Shown here: positions 33,830 through 37,249 of the stretch, piece after piece | Layout of the letters: each line of letters begins with the position of its first letter | How positions within the stretch are numbered: the stretch's first letter is position 1 | Origin: Acidimicrobiales bacterium | Lineage (GTDB): Bacteria; Actinomycetota; Actinomycetes; Mycobacteriales; QHCE01 | Reading direction: 5' to 3' | Assembly (NCBI GenBank): GCA_003243955.1 | Contig: QHCE01000049.1 | Coordinates: 1 to 37,249 of the forward strand | DNA length: 37,249 nt | Translations under genes and position numbers: made by a program | The notes under the pieces: model-generated | The model's database searches: none | What the model saw: the letters and a program-made list of their open reading frames with translations, nothing else | Told to the model about the DNA's origin: nothing

Positions 33830-35527
33830 TTGTTGATCGTGCCTAATGGATTTCCCTCTGACGCCGAGCTCGGCTCGCTAATGTTGCCCCGTCAGCTGCT
33901 GGCACCGGCTCCGGGTTGGAGCCGACAGACTGATGTCTGCGTTATTGGCTCGGGAATCGCCGGACTGTGCACCGCGTTACGCGCCGCGGAGGCTGGATTC
34001 AAAGTCATCGTTGTGACCAAAGAAAACATCAATGACGGCTCGACGCGCTGGGCGCAAGGCGGCATAGCGGCCGTGCTCGATCTCGATGACAGCCCCCAAG
34101 CCCACGCCGCCGACACGCTCGCCGCCGGAGGAGAGCTATGTGACGCGGCGGCAGTTGATGTGCTGGTGCGTGAGGGACCGCTGCGACTGCGTGAGCTGAT
34201 GGCCCGGGGCGCAAGTTTTGACCGCTATCCCGACGGTCGGCTCATGCTTACGCGCGAAGGGGGACACCGTGCTCATCGGATAGTTCATGCCGGTGGTGAC
34301 GCCACCGGTGCGGAGGTGCAGCGGGCTCTACTCGTCGCGGTAGCCCATGAACCTGGCATTGAGGTAATTGAACACGCGCTCGTGCTGGATGCTCTACACG
34401 GCGCATCAGGCGGAATCGTGGGTGTCACGCTGCACGTGCTTGGAGAGGGTAGCTCCGATGGCGTCGGCGCGGTTCTCGCTCGGGCTACGGTGTTGGCTAC
34501 CGGCGGCATGGGCCAGACGTTTGGGGTAACTACGAATCCAGTGGTCTCCACTGGAGACGGTGTAGCGCTCGCTCTGCGGGCCGGCGCCGCGATCACTGAC
34601 TTGGAGTTCGTGCAGTTCCATCCGACCGCGCTGTACTTGGGGCCCGGTTCGACTGGGCAGCAGCCGCTGGTTAGTGAAGCCATGCGCGGCGAGGGAGCCC
34701 ATCTGGTTGATGCCGCGGGGCAACGTTTCATGCTCGGTGTGCACGAACTAGCTGAGCTTGCGCCGCGTGATGTGGTGGCCAAAACCAGCGTTGCGGTGAT
34801 GTTGGAACAAGGCACAGACCATGTGTATCTCGATGCACGGCATCTAGGCGCCGCCGTACTGCGGAAACGGTTTCCCACTATTGTGGCCAGCTGCACGGCA
34901 GCGGGACTGGATCCGGCGCAGCAGCCGATTCCGGTCGCGCCAGCCGCGCATTACGCCTCCGGCGGGGTGCGGACAGACCTGCGCGGCCGAAGCAGTGTGC
35001 CAGGCTTGTATGCATGCGGCGAAGTCGCTTGTACAGGGGTGCACGGTGCTAATCGTCTGGCCTCGAACTCGCTACTGGAAGGTTTGGTCTTCGCCGAACG
35101 CATTGCTGCCGACCTTGCCCGGGACCTCCCCGCGCAGGCCGATCCGGCGTTTGGCGATCACCTGGACGCTCGGGTGGTCTCCTCTACCACTCGCGATGAA
35201 GTCGGCGCAGCCATGTCAGCGGGTGCGGGTGTGCTGCGCAGCACCCGCACCCTCCGCCAGGTCGGTCAGCGGCTACGCGAGCTGGGCGAGCGCCGTTGCG
35301 CCGATCCGCGCCCGGCGAGCTGGGAGGCCAGCAATGTACACACGGTGGCTAGCCTGGTTGTCAGTGCGGCAGCGCTTCGTAGTGAGACTCGCGGCTGTCA
35401 TTGGCGAGACGACTTCCCTCACTCCTCGCCGGAGTGGCGAGGACACCTGGTGTCCCGTTTGGTGGCCCGCGATGGCAATGGCAATGGCGATGTAGTACAT
35501 ACGGAATTTCGAGAGGTACTAGCATGA
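33830..35527 (+). CDS. nadB: L-aspartate oxidase
   Basis: This FAD enzyme oxidises L-aspartate to iminoaspartate, the first step of de novo NAD synthesis. The N-terminal FAD motif is VCVIGSGIAGLCTALRAAEA. Succinate-dehydrogenase-like blocks follow: STRWAQGGIAAV, HRAHRIVHAGGDATG, LEFVQFHPTAL, MRGEGAHLV, APAAHYASGGVRTDL and GANRLASNSLLEGLVF. At 565 residues it is of normal length. The start is uncertain (TTG 33830, TTG 33833 or GTG 33839; no clear Shine-Dalgarno). Its stop overlaps nadC (ATGA). NadA, which completes quinolinate synthesis, is not encoded in this window. Confidence 0.95.
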   Translation: MLIVPNGFPSDAELGSLMLPRQLLAPAPGWSRQTDVCVIGSGIAGLCTALRAAEAGFKVIVVTKENINDGSTRWAQGGIAAVLDLDDSPQAHAADTLAAGGELCDAAAVDVLVREGPLRLRELMARGASFDRYPDGRLMLTREGGHRAHRIVHAGGDATGAEVQRALLVAVAHEPGIEVIEHALVLDALHGASGGIVGVTLHVLGEGSSDGVGAVLARATVLATGGMGQTFGVTTNPVVSTGDGVALALRAGAAITDLEFVQFHPTALYLGPGSTGQQPLVSEAMRGEGAHLVDAAGQRFMLGVHELAELAPRDVVAKTSVAVMLEQGTDHVYLDARHLGAAVLRKRFPTIVASCTAAGLDPAQQPIPVAPAAHYASGGVRTDLRGRSSVPGLYACGEVACTGVHGANRLASNSLLEGLVFAERIAADLARDLPAQADPAFGDHLDARVVSSTTRDEVGAAMSAGAGVLRSTRTLRQVGQRLRELGERRCADPRPASWEASNVHTVASLVVSAAALRSETRGCHWRDDFPHSSPEWRGHLVSRLVARDGNGNGDVVHTEFREVLA

Positions 35528-36534
35528 CAAATCCGCTCAGCCTAGCCACGGTAACCGCGTTGGGTGAGGCTGGACTGACACCCGAATACGTCCGTGAGCT
35601 AGTGAAACGCACCCTGGCTGAAGACCTAGGTGGCGCGCCAATAGGTCCCTGCCGGCGTTCTCGTCACCTTGCCTACCTTCGTAGGCGGCGGCTCCTGCGG
35701 CCTTGGCAGATGCCCTCCTGGCGAGACCTCTTAGGTGGCTCAGCTGGCATTGATGTCACAACTGCGGCTACGGTCGACGCCACCGCATCCGGTAACGCGA
35801 ACGTGGTTGCTCGCGGCGCTGGGGTAGTGGCGGGGCTGCCACTGTCGGCTGCGGTCTTCGAGGTAGCGAGCTCGGGTGCGCTGCGCTGGCACCCGCTGGT
35901 CTCTGACGGTGCAGCGGTGCTACCGGAGGAGGTGTTGGCCACGGTGAGCGGCCCGATCCAGCCTATGCTCTCGGCGGAGCGAAGCGCGCTGAATCTGCTC
36001 TGCCGAGCCAGCGGCATTGCCACTCATACGCGGAGCTGGGCCGCGGCCGTCGCTGGCACGTCCGTCACGATTTTGGATACTCGCAAGACCACGCCCGGTC
36101 TGCGGGCCGTCGAGAAATACGCGGTGCGCTGCGGCGGTGGCCAGAACAAGCGGATGGGACTGTATGACGTCGCGATGATCAAGGACAACCACAAGCTCGC
36201 CGCTGGGAGTATTTCGGCGGCGTATCGCGCCGTTTCAGCCGCGACGGATCTTCCGATTCAAGTGGAGGTCACCAGCGTGGCTGAGGCAATCGAGGCCGTG
36301 GAGGCGGGTGCGAAGTTCCTGCTTTGCGACAACATGTCCGTGCCGCTGCTGCGCAAGGTGGTGGCGGCGGTGGGGGTCATGGCTGAGCTGGAAGCCACCG
36401 GTGGTCTGCGCTTAGAGCGGGCCGTGGAATATGCCGCTACCGGAGTGGACTACCTGTCGGTGGGCGCGTTGACGCATTCCTCGCCAATACTCGACATAGC
36501 GCTGGACCTAGATATGTCGGCTACCCGGCGATGA
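35524..36534 (+). CDS. nadC: Quinolinate phosphoribosyltransferase with an in-frame 35-residue insertion
   Basis: The enzyme converts quinolinate and PRPP to nicotinate mononucleotide. ILDTRKTTPGLRAVEKYAVR, MIKDNHKLAAGSI, LLCDNM and GVDYLSVGALTHS are typical. ATG 35524 overlaps the nadB stop; the frame is open further upstream but inside nadB. The length of 336 residues exceeds the usual 280-295. The excess is one block: EDLGG (to residue 37) should lead straight to GIDVTT, but 35 residues (APIGPCRRSRHLAYLRRRR to RDLLGG) intervene, encoded by a hairpin repeat element. The normally conserved NHR reads NKR (Lys209). The gene appears intact and probably active, though this needs testing. It converges with the symporter gene, overlapping by 14 bases. 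Confidence 0.95.
   Translation: MTNPLSLATVTALGEAGLTPEYVRELVKRTLAEDLGGAPIGPCRRSRHLAYLRRRRLLRPWQMPSWRDLLGGSAGIDVTTAATVDATASGNANVVARGAGVVAGLPLSAAVFEVASSGALRWHPLVSDGAAVLPEEVLATVSGPIQPMLSAERSALNLLCRASGIATHTRSWAAAVAGTSVTILDTRKTTPGLRAVEKYAVRCGGGQNKRMGLYDVAMIKDNHKLAAGSISAAYRAVSAATDLPIQVEVTSVAEAIEAVEAGAKFLLCDNMSVPLLRKVVAAVGVMAELEATGGLRLERAVEYAATGVDYLSVGALTHSSPILDIALDLDMSATRR
35635..35731 (+). mobile_element. Palindromic repeat element, copy 3, inserted in frame in nadC
   Basis: TAGGTGGC occurs exactly at 35627-35634 and 35732-35739, as a target duplication would; starts are 105 bases apart, exactly 35 codons. The arms CGCCAATAGG (35636-35645) and CCTCCTGGCG (35714-35723) pair at 8 of 10 positions. 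Inside, GTCCCTGCCGGCG, CACCTTGCCTA, GTAGGCGGCGGCTCCT and CTTGGCAGATGCC match copies 1 and 2, but the GGGGCACCC block is missing, so this copy is shorter. An inner CCTAC / GTAGG hairpin is present. No stop codon occurs in the nadC frame. Confidence 0.85.
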
Positions 36535-37249
36535 GTTCTTTGGGGGCTTCTGTCGCCGCGTCCGCGAAGTAGTCCGTCGGCGCGGTGGCGTCGGCGCCCT
36601 CGGGGGCCTGGAAGGTCCGCAAGATGAGCGTGCCAATCGCCGCAACGGCGAGGTTTACCACTACCGCAAGAAATCCGGCGTAGAGAGTTAGCTGGGTATC
36701 CAAGCCCAGCTTGGAGAGGTGGAACGCGGCGCTCCCGAAGTGCTCGCGCAGCACGGTTTTCCCGTCGGGTCCGATGGCCTGGACTGTGTACAGGGTCCAC
36801 GTACACACCGCCATACCCGCGATCCAGCCTGCTACCAACGACCACCGGTGGAACCATCGGGTATAGAGGCCAAGGGCCACCGCGGGCAGGGTTTGCAGGA
36901 TGATCGCTCCGCCGATCAACTGCAGGTCAATGGAGAACTGCGGATCGAGAAAAAGCACGCATGCCACGGCACCGAACTTCACCACGAGTGAGGCGATCTT
37001 GCTGACCTTGGCCTCATGGGCGGCGGTAGCGTTTGGTTTCAGGTATTCCTTGTAGATGTTTCTGGTGAATAGGTTGGCCGCAGCGATGGACATGATCGCC
37101 GCCGGCACGAGCGCACCTATGCCTATGGCGGAGTGGGCAATGCCGGCGAACCAGTCGGGGAACATTGCGTCGAACAGCAACGGCACGACGGTGTTGCGGT
37201 CACCGGGCTCACCGGTGGCCGGGTGCGCGCCTAGATGATCTATTCCAAG
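36521..37249 (-). CDS. Sodium:solute symporter family protein, C-terminal part (5' end outside window)
   Basis: The frame is open to the window edge (LGIDHLGAHPATGEPGDRNT precedes the first internal GTG at 37186), so the gene begins beyond 37249. It is the C-terminal portion of an SSS-family transporter: IGIGALVPAAIMSIAAANLF, TRNIYKEYLKPNAT, then FSIDLQLIGGAIILQTLPAV and GLYTRWFHRWSLVAGWIAG, followed by two more membrane helices and an acidic tail. The TRNIYKEY and LGLYTRWFHRW segments are like MctP-type monocarboxylate permeases, so organic acid uptake is a plausible role. It converges with nadC, with 14 bases of overlap. Confidence 0.88.
   Translation of the reverse strand, partial: LGIDHLGAHPATGEPGDRNTVVPLLFDAMFPDWFAGIAHSAIGIGALVPAAIMSIAAANLFTRNIYKEYLKPNATAAHEAKVSKIASLVVKFGAVACVLFLDPQFSIDLQLIGGAIILQTLPAVALGLYTRWFHRWSLVAGWIAGMAVCTWTLYTVQAIGPDGKTVLREHFGSAAFHLSKLGLDTQLTLYAGFLAVVVNLAVAAIGTLILRTFQAPEGADATAPTDYFADAATEAPKELIAG

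Noticed and set aside
35222-35252. Strong GC-rich palindrome in nadB (GGTGCGGGT ... ACCCGCACC)
   Set aside because: It encodes normal NadB residues (GAGVLRSTRTLR) and does not match the repeat family; a coincidence of GC-rich codons is enough.
35401-35523. Upstream extension of nadC
   Set aside because: It lies entirely inside nadB in another frame; ATG 35524, overlapping the nadB stop, is the natural start.
1-37249. CRISPR arrays, rRNA genes or transposase-bearing insertion sequences
   Set aside because: No regularly spaced repeats, rRNA sequence or transposase-like ORF was seen on either strand.

Overview
The window comes from the chromosome of an actinobacterium of moderate-to-high GC (by eye about 60%). 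The core gene order is the one seen around topA, holB, ppa, dacB, tilS, hpt, ftsH, folE, folP, folB, folK and panC in Mycobacteriales and Pseudonocardiales. Other actinobacterial signs are GRYGPY repeats in the topoisomerase I tail, an MFS-thymidylate kinase fusion, a DUF2342-type zincin, DUF3180 and a DUF6779-like protein. Genus cannot be fixed from the sequence.

Layout: 1-4308 hppA (5' end outside the window) and topA; 4468-6397 a one-TM unknown protein and a convergent geranylgeranyl-reductase-type flavoprotein; 6632-10122 MFS-Tmk, holB and tRNA-Thr(CGU). From 10123 to about 14330 lies an accessory, partly decayed region: an unknown gene apparently split by one stop codon, a frame-broken stretch, a small zinc-ribbon membrane protein, a wrecked Phd/RelE toxin-antitoxin pair cut off by a Fic gene, and an operator-like repeat cluster upstream of Fic. 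Then come ppa (minus) and divergent dacB, followed by a long plus-strand run: zinc metalloprotease, tilS, hpt, ftsH, folE, folP-folB, folK, DUF3180 and an ABC-type permease. A compact toxin-antitoxin pair, an 807-residue acidic low-complexity protein and a DUF6779-like membrane protein follow. The right part holds a minus-strand pair (NuoD-like protein plus MidA/NDUFAF7-like methyltransferase), then panC, nadB, nadC, and the 3' part of an SSS-family symporter on the minus strand.

The pathways fit together. FolE, FolP-FolB and FolK carry out steps of dihydrofolate synthesis and are tightly coupled by ATGA overlaps. NadB and NadC make quinolinate-derived NAD precursor (nadA is not in the window). 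PanC makes pantothenate (panD is absent here). HppA and Ppa both consume pyrophosphate. TopA, Tmk and HolB serve DNA topology, precursor supply and replication.

The most striking signal is a family of three related hairpin-forming repeats (16320-16465, 21394-21545, about 35635-35731). Two sit 4-5 bp after the stop codons of dacB and ftsH. The third is inserted in frame inside nadC, adding 35 codons in a loop, with an exact 8-bp direct repeat on each side. This resembles the Rickettsia palindromic elements that insert into coding genes, here in an actinobacterium. Other points worth checking: a FolE lacking several canonical active-site residues, 33-bp tandem repeats ending FolP-FolB, a NuoD-like protein with Trp at the quinone-site Tyr beside a putative NuoD-arginine methyltransferase, a possible ATC start for MFS-Tmk, and a Fic gene with repeated TTAAGTATCA-like sites upstream.
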